Source: Apostichopus japonicus
Lineage: Eukaryota; Echinodermata; Holothuroidea; Aspidochirotida; Stichopodidae
Assembly (NCBI RefSeq): GCF_037975245.1
Contig: NC_092564.1
Location: 23,818,484 to 23,882,483, forward strand
Direction: 5' to 3'
DNA: 64,000 bases
The position numbers were made by a program, and so were the translations under genes. Below, in pieces: positions 24,862 to 43,182 of the stretch. Below the pieces are notes generated by a model. The model was given only the letters and a program-made list of their open reading frames with translations. It did not search any database and was not told the DNA's origin. Position 1 is the first letter of the stretch. Each line of letters opens with the position of its first letter.

Positions 24862-25650
24862 CAAGGGCGGCGGAACCGGGGAGCACAGGGGGCACGTGCC
24901 CCCCCACTTTTCCTCAGGTTAAAAATGTGCCCTTTTTCTACATAAAAATTTCTAAATAAAAAAGAGTTTACAAAGCAAAAAAATTTGGTTTGAGGGGCTG
25001 TAACGACTTGCCCGAAAAAATATTAGCAAAATTTTTCGCGCGCTCCGCGCACGTTCAACATGTTAAAGTGCATATCATATACAGTAGGCATGCGTCAGTT
25101 ATTACATCGCAATCATTTTGCCGTGTTAATACCCTTCCATATTGGTTATAATTATTGGGAAAGTCGTTACAATAATAATGATCATAATAATATCAGTTTA
25201 TTCATTGAAAAACACACAGCAAATTATTTTTCTTTCAGTAGGTGCCCGAAAATTCTCAGCATATTTCACGAATTTTCACAACAATTTTTGGTTGGGGGGG
25301 CTGCAGCCCCCAGCCCCACCGCCTCCTACGCCTATATTTACTACCACAAGGCTTCTAACAATCTGGTGAGTGCCATTATGCATATTCAATTTGCCAAAAA
25401 AATCCTAAGGCATTTCCAAAAATGCATTGCTATATTACATTGTGACTTTGTAATAAGCAGAAGCCATTATTTTTTCCTTGGAAGGGGGGGGGGGGCGTTG
25501 ATGGAGTGATGTGTATACGCAAATAAGATAATAAAATAATAGTTATAAAGGGTACTAAACATCAGGCTGCACCACTCCAATCGAATTTCTGCAAAGTGCC
25601 CTTCGACGTCGGTGCCGCTCCCCAGATTAAAAGTGCTTCCGCCGCCCTTG
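24862..25650. mobile_element. 789-bp non-autonomous hAT-like transposon
   Basis: Terminal inverted repeats CAAGGGCGGCGGAA occur at 24862-24875 and, inverted, at 25637-25650. They are flanked by a perfect 8-bp direct repeat ATTATTAA (24854-24861 and 25651-25658). An 8-bp duplication with a CA-starting TIR is the hAT signature. Inside are a CGCGCGCTCCGCGC stretch and a G/C palindrome (ggggggctgcagcccccag) near 25294-25313. The 149-codon ORF inside has no transposase-like features, so the copy is non-autonomous. The perfect duplication and matching ends suggest a fairly recent insertion. Confidence 0.88.
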
Positions 25651-26021
25651 ATTATTAATATGAAAATTGCATAGAACGGTTGTTATTTTCACTGAGCTTT
25701 TTTTTGGCAAACACACATTGAAACTTTAAAGTGTCCATGTATACAAGATAACCAAATCATGCAAAATGCATGTTCCAATCCAGTGAAAATTACACACAAC
25801 TATTTCACATATATCTTACATAACTGAAAGTTATCCTAATATTCATCTTTTTGTTTTGTTTCCAAGAGTAGTGTATTTCAAAGAAAACAAAAATGATTTA
25901 ACAGTACACTCTAAACTTATAATCTCTTACTATATATATGGTGGGCAGGTTGTGGACAAGCATCAAGACAAAATGCCATGGGTATTATAACAAAAGTCGA
26001 ACAGCATAGAACTTATTAAAT

Positions 26022-26090
26022 TTATAATAATAATAATACTTATTTATTCTGCGCCCTATACGGAAGGTCTCAATGCGCTTCACAAGAAAC
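26022..26090 (-). repeat. 3' tail of a SINE/LINE with (ATT)n end
   Basis: In minus sense: GTGAAGCGCATTGAGACC, a few bases, then a GGGCGCAGAATAAATAAG segment and an ATT repeat. The pattern 'AAGCGC-TTGAGACC ... GCGC-ATAAAT ... (ATT)n' is a widespread retroposon 3' end in marine animals. The 5' part is not recognisable, so this is a truncated copy. Confidence 0.55.
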
Positions 26091-29000
26091 AAAATGAGTA
26101 CAAAGATATGTAGCCTACTTGGCAAAAGGTACTCTTTGTAAGCCTAACAGCTATCATCTTGAATTTTAACAAGGGGATGGGGAGGGGTGGAGGGAAGGGG
26201 GTGATAAGTACATCTGATCAATCGTCATCGTGGAATGATGTTTTGTGCGCACTTAAAAACAAAGATAGTTTGCTGTGATTACCGTACCAAATGGTAAAAA
26301 GGAAACAGTTTGTGGCATATATTACATGTACAAAATAGATTTCAAGTCAAGAATTTACATGTTTTAGGCTACTTAAAACTTCCTTAAAACTGGAGTTAAT
26401 ACATTTTACAAAATTAGAGTATTTGATCTATTTCCTTTCTTTTTCGAGGGGGGGGGGGGCCGAAAATTTGCTTTCCTGACATTTGGCTTCTATTGCAACC
26501 ATCATGTCACAGCTTCAACAGTTGTATCATCTAACTAGGGCCTAGTCACATTACACTTGTAACTACCTATACTTATTCTGAGGCCTTGGCTAGGCCTAGT
26601 ATTAACTTTTAGTAACAGTTAGGTCTAAGTTCTAACCTAGGCTATAGTCTTTACGGTCTCCTTCACTGAATGTTTACCATAGAGAAAAGAGATCAATACT
26701 GTGTTTAACGAGGAGCCTGTGATTGTGAATTCGTACCACTTCTGAGATCAAGTCTCTTAAATTGTAACCTAAATTAGATATTACCATGTCGTAAGTTAAT
26801 ATTCCTAACTTTAGGCCTTAGCATAGATACTGTATGTTCTACTACTAGTATTTATAGTAATAGTATTAGTAGTACTAGGGCCCAGGTCCAAGTAATACTA
26901 TTGACTCAGTGTCAGTAGCCTAGCCTACATCACCGAAGAAAGGGACATAATCTGCGGTACCTTGACGACCATTTCTCAGGCTGGAATTTCATGTTAATGT
27001 CGCGGTTGCTGACTACAGTATGAAGTTAATTCTCCGCCAAACATTTGTTTGATAACACTTTCCGCATATATTAACACTGACGGTAACCTTCCTGATACTC
27101 CACACTCAAAGAACTAGCAATCAGTGTCTGCAATAATAAGTCTAATTGTGAGATGAGCTTAGGCCGTCAAGATAATACACTGCACAGTGCGTTAGTACTT
27201 CCATATATGCTACAATAAATTAGCGACCCTTGCAACTGCAATCAATTGAATGAATGACGTGAGTCGACCAATCGCTAAGCAACCTGTATAAACACATGCA
27301 CCGGGTCAGCCCCCATAGGGATCCCGTTACAAGGTACGCCTGGCAAATCAGTTCCTATCCGTCTAATTGCCAATTACTTGAGCTTTCTGAAACCCGAAAA
27401 GGTTCTGACATACTGATGAAAACTTCATTAAATTATCTTTGTAGTATATTAAACTTTGCACTTAATTCATGTTTAGCTACAAAGTATAACAAAGTTAGTA
27501 GTCCGGACGAAAATTATGTAATGTTTTCGTCCAAAAAGATGCAATACTTTCGACCTAAGACTCATGAAAGAGTTGGGACCGGTATGCGTTACACGCCCTT
27601 CCATATAGGCCTGCCCTTTCCCCTTCATTTTCTTTTTTAAACTAATGTTTGCGAGCCAAACCCTGTTATATTCAGTATTATACTGAAACCTCTGAAAGGT
27701 GGCAAAAGTCATTTGTCAAAAAAAAAAAAGTATAGGCCTTTTCCAATTTAGTCACAGGAGACTAGAATTTCTTTCAACCTCTCTTTGACATTCAAAATCA
27801 TGTTATACTATGTTTGGAAGATTGGTACGACTGTGGACCAAACATGTTCCTACCCCTCTGATCCCTCCCGTGCATATGATAGACCACGAGTTTGCACAAA
27901 TACACTAGTTCGTTCGGGTGGTGCTGTGAGGGAGATGAAAGGGACCGGGCGACTCGAGTTGGTTGTGCAAACCCATTTTATTAATGGATATCAGTGTTGT
28001 CCCAAACTTCGCTAGAAAATCAAAGAATGCCGGGTCACTCTTGTTTAACCTTCAACACCTATGATCCGTTCTAAATATCTTAGAATGATTTGGATCATGG
28101 AGTAATACCAAGAAAGTCCTCTGTGAAACTGTTAGCAATTTCAGAATGCTAAACTTGGGTGTCTTCACCAAGTGACCATTCATGGAATGAGTCTAAGCTG
28201 CAAAATTTGAATGAGCCCTTCGGTGGGGGGAGGGGGGCGGTTATTTTAATTATTTTCTGGATATTCATAACTTGCTTAGTAAAATCGTCATCTTTGAAAG
28301 TTCCAGTTGTGTTGTGGATGGTATCTAAGATACGCCAATATCCACCACCTCCCCTCTCCTCCCCTTGGTGGTAAGAATCAGTCTAAATTCGACACTCCTC
28401 CTTTCCATCTCTTCATTAGGGTTGTTGGCAATAATATAAATCTTCTTTATAAGTAAAATATAGGTAAATTTTTTCTGTCCCCATAACCGTGTGACGTTCT
28501 TGTAGTCATGGCAAATTTAAATATTAACTAGCGCCATCTATACAATCACCGAGCTTAAAATTACCCCCCCCCCCCCTCCCACCAACCCCTTTATGTTACG
28601 TTCTGGCTCTGTCAATGAAAACAATTTTAGTTTGACAAAGTCCTTCAACAACTCTTTTGGAATGAATAGTAGACAGAGAAAAGACATATAGATCTGTAAT
28701 TAAAATATTCTTATTGTATTGACGTACATTTTTATACCTGTGACGTCGTGACATCACTCAGTGTCAGTATCAGTGTATTGTATTGCTATACATCTATATA
28801 GGCATGATATATGGTTACTGCGTACTAGGGTACATACAATCTGCAACCAAAGAGGAGGCATATAGTAATTGTGTACATTAACATGTTTCCACAGCAATCT
28901 TATCTTATATACGCGACAGCTAAACTTTTTTTTTTTATTGGGGTGAGTTTTTTCTTTTCCAGGGGGAAGGCAAACCTTTTTTACTGAAAAAAATATACTG

Positions 29001-29804
29001 AAAAACTAGCTGACCCACCCACCCCTCCCCGTCACTTAGCCTCCGACGGTGACTACGGCACTGCTAGAATACAAAGTTTCCAGAATTGTCAAGGAAATGC
29101 AGGACAAATATGTTGTAAGGTGACTGAAACGTAGTGATTATTATATGGTTTGTCACGTTATATCAGAACCATTTCAAGTTAACTTGTCAAGAACAACTTA
29201 TTGAACAAATTCACAGAGTTCGCTACATTCCTTCACACAAGTTGGATCATGATAGTGGCCCCTTTTTAAACGAAAAATGAGAAGACATGAGCCATCCAGT
29301 TTTAAAAACAGCCATTTTATATATATTTAAAGGTCATCAGTAAACTGGACCCAAATATTATCACGCTAAAAAGTCTCTAGAAGTTTTCAAAAGTAGGATT
29401 ACTTTCCTGTGGTTCTGGTTCTAATTGTTCTACTTCTACACATACATACGATATATATATATATGCACGTATATACATATATATATTTATATAAATATGC
29501 ATACTAAATATTATAGTAAACGAGGTGCCATTGTCAAGCACCCAGTTTTGTCAAGCCTAGCCTATAATGATTTGAAACACAAGGAGAAAGACCTGTCATT
29601 GGCATCACAATATTGGTATTAACAAGTTACTGTACCTTATTGTTTACGCGAGAAGTAATTCTCAATAATATATAGTTATTTATATGGAACAGTTATCTGT
29701 TGTATTTCATAAATGAGAGGGGGGGGGACATATAGAAATTCCGTTTCATGTAGTATCAACGTTTGACTAGTAGGATTCAGTTTATTGTTAGTACTAAAGC
29801 ACTA

Positions 29805-36513
<6,709 letters not shown>

Positions 36514-39373
36514 GGTAACTCCTGTAGACCGCCAAAATAGCTTTCAGTAGGCCGCAGTCCCAAACATGAAATCCTGGTGCAGTAATACTGGGAGAGAGAA
36601 GTGACTATATAGACTAGATATATACAAACGTGTGTCCAGCTTGCTTCTGCAGTAACTACTGTTTATGGATTGGATCGGTAACTGTTCAACTACTCACGAT
36701 GGATTAGTTTATTTTATCAGAGACTATTATATCGTATCACCTTGACTGGTATCAGTTTAAGAGGATTAACTGATCAAATGATTAGATTAAAACTTGGTAA
36801 TTGTGTGTTTCGACTTCACTTATGATTCTTAATTACCAATACTTGGTGACACCATGATCACATGTCCCTGGATAAACAGTTTATCCAGTAGGAACCTGAC
36901 CAGAAATATATTGAAGACACATCAAGGGATGCGAAACTACTAGAAGCCAAGAAACACCTTATTGCACAACTAGGAGGCTTAGGGAGAGTTTAGACAATTG
37001 CGTAGGATAGTCAAGTGTAATATTAGGCAGACAAGTCTTCTAGCGTGGGAAATATAAAATAGTTTTTCTCGAAATCGCTCTGCACGTCCTCCCCTCCCCG
37101 CATTTGAATTTACGCATGTGATTGTCCTCTTAAAATGGAGGTAGGTGTAATAAGCCAACCTCTCCCCCAATCCATCACGCCACAATCTTGCACTCTTCAC
37201 CCCAAACATCCCCCCCCTTCATATTTACATTTTCGAGTTTAGGCGACTTGTGATAAGATATTGCAACATAACAGATGGACAATGCGCACAGTATAATTTT
37301 CTGATCTTTTATTTCCCACATTATATTATATATCAATTTTAGTCACGGAATTAGGTGCATACAATTGTCGCGGATTGAGGAACAAAATGTCACTAATTGT
37401 CGCAACGTCAATTTCGTGCCCACTGCTGATCTAGGTAGTATTGATCTCCCTACCAAACTGTGAAGCCTTTCAATACCAAAATGATTGTCAGTCTTTCTAA
37501 CTATTTCTTACCCCCCCCTGCCCCCTCACCACCAATCCTTCTTTCTTGAGTGATTATACCATTTTTGAACTAGAAAGTTACAGATTGTATATTCCAGTAT
37601 TACTATTATTAATAAACAAAGTAGAACGCTTTTAACAAGTACAAATATAACAAGAAATTTTTTCATATTTCATCTCTATTTAATAGCCGCAACTTCATTT
37701 CACGATTCAGACATCAAAATATCTTCCAAAAGATCAAGTTTGGTTACCAAATGACATTCTTTGTGAAGTTGATCGAGGTAAACCTGAAACAAAAGTATCT
37801 CTTTGAACAAACTCTTATGAGAAATAGCAGAGTAGGTAGTTATACTACTCTGACCTTATTGTGCTAATAAGTTGGCAAGCTTCTGGTAAATATCAGACTG
37901 CAGCAAGGAAAAAAGAAAACCTCAAACGACCAAGCGAAAGAGCCCAAAAAGTAAACTGACCAGTTTATATTGCATAATGGTCACAACTGATAAACTCAAA
38001 AATGGTCTGTCATAAAAAAACACATATAGAATCTTTATTCTACCCACCAAAAAAATATAATATACATTATGAAAAATATATTAAAAAACATTATATAATA
38101 TATTTTTATGCTTTTAATATATAAGTTAGTATATAAAATAATTAATAATAGGAAAATACAGAAAACATATATTTGTTTTAGAAAATAGGCCATGCCTGAC
38201 CCCCCCCCCACCCCCCAGAAAAGCATTGGTTCCCCTGAAAACAGAAGTCTAGCTAGGCCACTGGACCAGATGCTTTATGAAAAGCCAGAATGTCAGAATA
38301 TTATTTGTGCAAAGTAAATTTGAGGCAAGATCATGAGTGGATGAAGTTAAAGATTTAAACAGTGTCTCTCATACACAGGAGGGTAATAACAGCAAAGTCT
38401 ACCAGCCTAGAGGTGTATTTCTGTTGGGGGGGGAGTTGGAGGTACATTGTTGTCATCTTGTGGGTTTTAGGGATATGAAGTCTCCAATAGCTGCAACATT
38501 TTCAGTCATTTTATCTTGTACTATATCAAGTGTTTATTCTCATGAACAAAAACATGTCAGATAGAGAAATTACTGTGACATTTCTTTCACGTTTAGCAAG
38601 TTACAGGTTTCTTATGTCCCTGGGTGTCATAATTAGAGTGAATCTCTCACATCCATTAGTTTCCTGTTCAAAACCCACCAACGTATAAAGTTGGCCTGTT
38701 TATGACTGATGCTGTGTAGTGATTTATGAGAAAGGGTCTTCCATGAAGTTGGTTAGTTAAAGTTTGTGAACTTAGAAGAAAGGGTCCTATCTGTTACTTT
38801 ATCAATTTGAAAACAACTTTATTATTTACTGCCACTGCTGCACTGAAGTAAATTTTCAGCAGAATGTCTTTTCCCTTCCTCACAGCATTTAAGAAAGTAG
38901 CCAGCTGATGAAAAAACACTCTGATTCATGAAATGGAAATGGCAAAGGTGAAGGTCTCAGGGGAAGGATAAGATTACAGCATAAAGATGACTGCTATGTA
39001 GTTCTCTAACCACTTGCTGACAAATCGAGAGTCTGAAACCAGCCAAGGTTCCTTTTGACATAACCCAACAAATAGGGTTTTCATACGAAGCAATGCTAAA
39101 CTTCCCAACGCTTTAGTTCACCGATACACTAGTGTTGCTTCTACTAGTAATACAGACAACAGGCAAATAAGGTGTTTTCAATTTCTATCTAGCCTAACGA
39201 GTCACTATATCACACAGTTGAGAAGAAGAAGAAATCGTATCTTGCTTGTCGAAGCCACAGTATTATAACGATCATCAAAAACGACCAATCCCGAACTCAA
39301 AACCCTCGAGCGATGTCTTCCTCAGTCAGATGACAGCCATATCAGCAACTTATACTGTTCATTGCCTGTGTTG
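36514..39373. other. Intergenic gap upstream of the cholinesterase-like gene
   Basis: Contains the 5' flank of the cholinesterase-like gene and the 3' flank of NTAQ1 (both minus strand). No exon is seen. A transposon-end fragment (C/G-rich run then CTAGCTAGGCCACTGG) lies at about 38199-38264. C-runs occur near 37209 and 37510. No clear promoter element can be named. Confidence 0.55.
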
Positions 39374-42300
39374 TCAAATAACCTCTGTAAATCGGTTGGT
39401 GAATTCTGACAAGTTTAAAACATCTCCGTGCCAACTCTCTCCGCTCATCTGTATGAAATTGTCCAGATTCATGGATGAATCTGAGCATGGGAAAAAAAAT
39501 CTAATTAACTTGAAAAACAACCAGATAATTACAAAGTCGGTCAAATAATATTTTCCAGGGATTTGATGATTGAAAACATTTTGATAGTATTTCAATAGTT
39601 GGATTAAACAACCATACACATCTTCACACCGAGATTCACCAAAGTTAGTAGCACATTGTTCTGAACGAACGTAACAGTTTTAAAATAACCTTTGTGTTTG
39701 AGCACAGAATATAGTCAGGTCTCATGTGGTGGTTATCTGAAATCTGAATGTGTCAAGTTTTCATGGTAAGTAGACAAATTTCTGACCAAGAACACTAGCT
39801 GCCTATACACCAGTGTTGCTCCCAATAGTATTAAAAACAACAGCTACACAGTTTTCTCTTCTTTGTTTGACGTAGCCTGCGCAAAATGCACCTACAAAGA
39901 TGGCGAGTAGACTTTACAAGTACACCCATATGTAAAGGCTTAAAAGTTTTACTTGCCAACAATATTTTAGCTTCGGAAATTCACCATTGCTTGACATGAT
40001 GTGAATTTATCTTTGTCACATCAAATACCATATGGGAACTAATGAAATATGACAGGAAGCAACTTTGGCCAAATATGAGCATAAAGCAAAATAATCTGTA
40101 ATTAGGCTAGAAGTAAATTCATTTGCAATGCAACAGTAGTGGATCAAAAGTAAAGTATTGGGCCTTTTGGCTGATATGGGGAAATCCACATTCTTATGAA
40201 TTTGTTGATCAAACACAAGTTGCCTTCCTCAATGATCAGTTCACCATACTCCATATGTATAGTTTATATGCAGCATAAACCAACTGCTGTAACAAGGCAA
40301 TGCACTGATTATAACATATGTCTATCAATCAATGAAAGGTAAAATAACATACAATCAAGTAATTAGGACTCTGAAGTCATTGTGCTTTAACAGCCTTTCC
40401 ATCATATCATCTTCTGTGTTTTGCTTGACCATTAGCAGAGCATATGGGGGAAATATGTGCATCTATTGCAAAATACACGAATGCATGAAGAGAGGGTGGT
40501 TTGACATGGCTATGCTAGGTTAAAGGTATTACCAGGCAGTCCTGAAAGCTCAGTAGAGGGATGAAAGCAAAACAGGCTCTTACCGTCTGTTGAGATGCAA
40601 GGATAGGTAGGAGGTGTTGACTGCCACGATCCATCTTCACGTTTCATGTGTGACCTATCCGAAGCAAATGTGTCCAGATATAACTTACCAGGAATTACAC
40701 GAAACATCCTACAGAGAACAAAAAAAAAAAAAAAACACACTGAATCATCTGCTTCCATTTTGCTACATAAATTATATACAACCCTTGAGCACTTACCACT
40801 AGATTCTTTTATTCTCCACTCATTCGACAGGTGAATTGTTAGATGGTAACATGATGATATATTTCTTTCTGAATTAGGTATTGGCTTTGGTAAAAGTAGC
40901 AGATGAGAGTGTTACAACTTACACGCCTACGCTGGCTGTTAATATCATTGTTGTAAAGAGACTGACAGACTTTCAGAATGTTTGACACATATGTCGTGAG
41001 ACCAAGGCTGGTGGCAGTGCTATGACTGAGCACAACCTAACTCAACTCGACCGAGGTGATCTAGTGATCGATGGGCATCAACATGCAGTCTTGCAACTGA
41101 GCCCTTCCCCTTCCCCCCTCCCCACTGGCTGAATGAATAATGACAATTGTTTTCTGTGAACAACTGGTGCTTCTTTTATGTCAAAAGCAAAAATTATTTC
41201 CCAGGTGACTACATTTGTTGAGACAGTGCAGTTGCTGTCAAGAACTGATGCACACTGCTAACTGCCAGCTGGGAGAATGATACATGTTGATTTTTTGTAA
41301 ATGAAGGATAACATGACATGATACAACTGGTAAGACCTTAGTCAGCCGTAGTCATAGGCACTACCTGCCTATCCATGATCTTACATTTACAACAGTCATG
41401 TTGAGTAGGGTTGCATTTCAGTCAGGCAGTGTGCGGCCGACTTAAATGTTACAGATCAGCAAAACAACAATATAATTCAACTGATGTAATTGACTTAAGT
41501 CTCGTAATCCTATAAATTTGACCTGTGAAGCTGTCGTTGTAAATAGGCATCACTTCTCAGAGCAAGTTGTACGTATTCATCGAAGGAACATGGAAACTGT
41601 AAAGTGCTGTCCAGATCGTAGACAAAAGATTTCTGGTTCGACTGACAGATTAAAATCACATGGTAATCCTGCAGTAGAAAAATCCCAGAGAGACGTGAAG
41701 AGCAAATTTGGTGGTCCTATTTTCCATCTTTAGACCTTATTCTGTTACTGAGCTATAAAACACAAATGTTTCCTCAATTTATATGTAATAGTTTGTAAAT
41801 AATATTCAGGGACAGATCCAAGGAGGGCGGGGGTATACACCCATCCCTCAAACCCACCTTTTCTGATGCACATAAAAATTGAAAAATGGTAATTATCACA
41901 ATTTTTTATTTTTTTTCTGAAGAGGATGCTCCCAAACCCCTCTCCCTATAAAAAAAAAACAAACCTGGAACTGCCCCTTCAATGTCACACAGGGTTAATT
42001 CTCAAATTTTCTTCCTTTTTCTTCATTCTCTCCATATTTAATGTTATTATTGTATTAGAGTTTTGACAATTCTAATCATAGTTCTGCAAAAGAAGTTATG
42101 CTCAATTCTGCACAAAACTTGAAAAAACATGTGAAGTATCAATCACAATGCCTTGCTAAGGTTGCATAATTTTCCAAGGTTATAAAACCATTTAGTTTTA
42201 TCAGAAAGAAACTAAAAAGCAGTTATGGGAGGTTTTTGGAGTTTACAATAATTATTTCCCATTATATTCACAATGCTTTATGACAGTTTACAAATAGCTT

Positions 42301-43182
42301 GCTTCACTATATTTATTTCAAAACAAGATTTCATTTTTGATTAACAAAAAAAAACATGCCTTACCCAGACAACGACTTCGTCGGGTGAATTTGAAGCCCT
42401 TTGCTTCCAAATGGGAATCTAAAAGCAAACCAGATGAGAGAGAAAATTAAGAGCATGGATGAGCTATTGATTAGTTAACACTTCCTAGTAGCCTTATCAT
42501 TATTTATCATTCTCAAGATGCTACGAGGATACAACTGGACAACACAAGCATATGAATAAACTGCACATTTCCCTGTGGACAGTTGAGGGACATACAGAGT
42601 TGAACACTTTCAAAGTAAAAAAGAGCCCTTAGAGAAGTCCTATAAAATATGAAAAAATTGTTGTTGTTTTGCTGTACTTGTACAAAAATGATGATATTAC
42701 TTTGGAAAACTGGGCTGAATTGGAACTATGATATTAAGAAAAGTGGTACAAGGAAAATTATTTATTTCATTCTGAAACAAAGTAATAATTAAAACAGTTC
42801 TGACATTCCTTGATAATTGTGACGCAGTGTGTTACTAACTTGTCTGTTTTCATTTGAGATGAAAACTGCAAAACATCCATCCAGGAGGTCCTTGTGATTG
42901 ACTTCAACAAATTGACATAGTTTCCAGATGTTTTCTTCACTGCAAATTACAAAATTGTAAACTTTCATGATGCATGATGGAAAATCATCGGTGAAACATT
43001 TAGACAAAAATAGACAGAAAGATCATGGCCTGAAAAGAAACAGTATTCCACCAACAACTTTAAAAGTGAGGTTATCAGTCATTATGTTAATGTGGTTAAA
43101 AATAGAGTACCTACCAATAACATCCTGTGTACACACAACTACTGGCACCAATTTTAAGGGGGTTATCATAATTTCCCTCCAT
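39374..43182 (-). CDS. NTAQ1: Protein N-terminal glutamine amidohydrolase (NTAQ1/WDYHV1)
   Basis: Six exons on the minus strand: 43182-43115, 42939-42840, 42418-42365, 41668-41523, 40708-40584 and 39480-39374 (TGA 39376-39374). Phases fit throughout and give 199 residues, against 205 in human. The enzyme removes the amide from N-terminal Gln, making N-terminal Glu, which feeds arginylation and the Arg/N-degron pathway in cytosol and nucleus. The catalytic triad is visible: Cys23 in [12 protein letters not shown], His77 in the WDYHV signature (Trp from exon 3, DYHV opening exon 4), Asp92 in [15 protein letters not shown] and the C-terminal [10 protein letters not shown] are also present. The start is the Met opening [10 protein letters not shown], close to human MEGN. 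The gene appears intact. Its start faces that of ALIX, 4.6 kb away. Confidence 0.96.
41808..41978. mobile_element. Decayed ~170-bp MITE in NTAQ1 intron 3
   Basis: The left end AGGGACAGATCCAAGG (41808) and the inverted right end AGGGGCAGTTCCAGG (to 41978) match apart from a few changes and one gap. The body has the G/C-rich then A/T-rich layout common in small hAT-like MITEs. No target-site duplication is clear, so this call is tentative. Confidence 0.4.

Larger units (their letters stand above)
22504..29804. other. Non-coding stretch between DCLK and the cholinesterase-like gene
   Basis: No exon with family similarity was found on either strand in 7.3 kb. It should hold the DCLK promoter and at least one 5' exon, since the first DCX exon has a splice acceptor. 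Contents: the hAT-like element at 24862-25650, a SINE/LINE 3' tail at 26022-26090, poly-C/poly-G runs and AT microsatellite near 29451. ORFs at 27296-27640 and 27785-28015 show no domain and look accidental. Confidence 0.6.

Noticed and set aside
25060-25509. 149-codon ORF inside the hAT-like element
   Set aside because: No transposase motif (no BED finger, no RNase-H-like or dimerisation block); it contains homopolymer translation and ends in a G-run.
27296-28015. Plus-strand ORFs of 114 and 76 codons
   Set aside because: No recognisable domain, low-complexity composition, and no neighbouring exons in phase.
40839-41033. Minus-strand segment reading [26 protein letters not shown] as a candidate NTAQ1 exon
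   Set aside because: It looked like the TYVED...QFRRK region, but joining it to the next exon would need a GC donor. The true exon at 41668-41523 ([20 protein letters not shown] ... QLH) fits in phase with GT-AG sites and carries the WDYHV motif.
41518-41733. Plus-strand 71-codon ORF
   Set aside because: Antisense to NTAQ1 exon 4, whose minus-strand reading carries the WDYHV motif.
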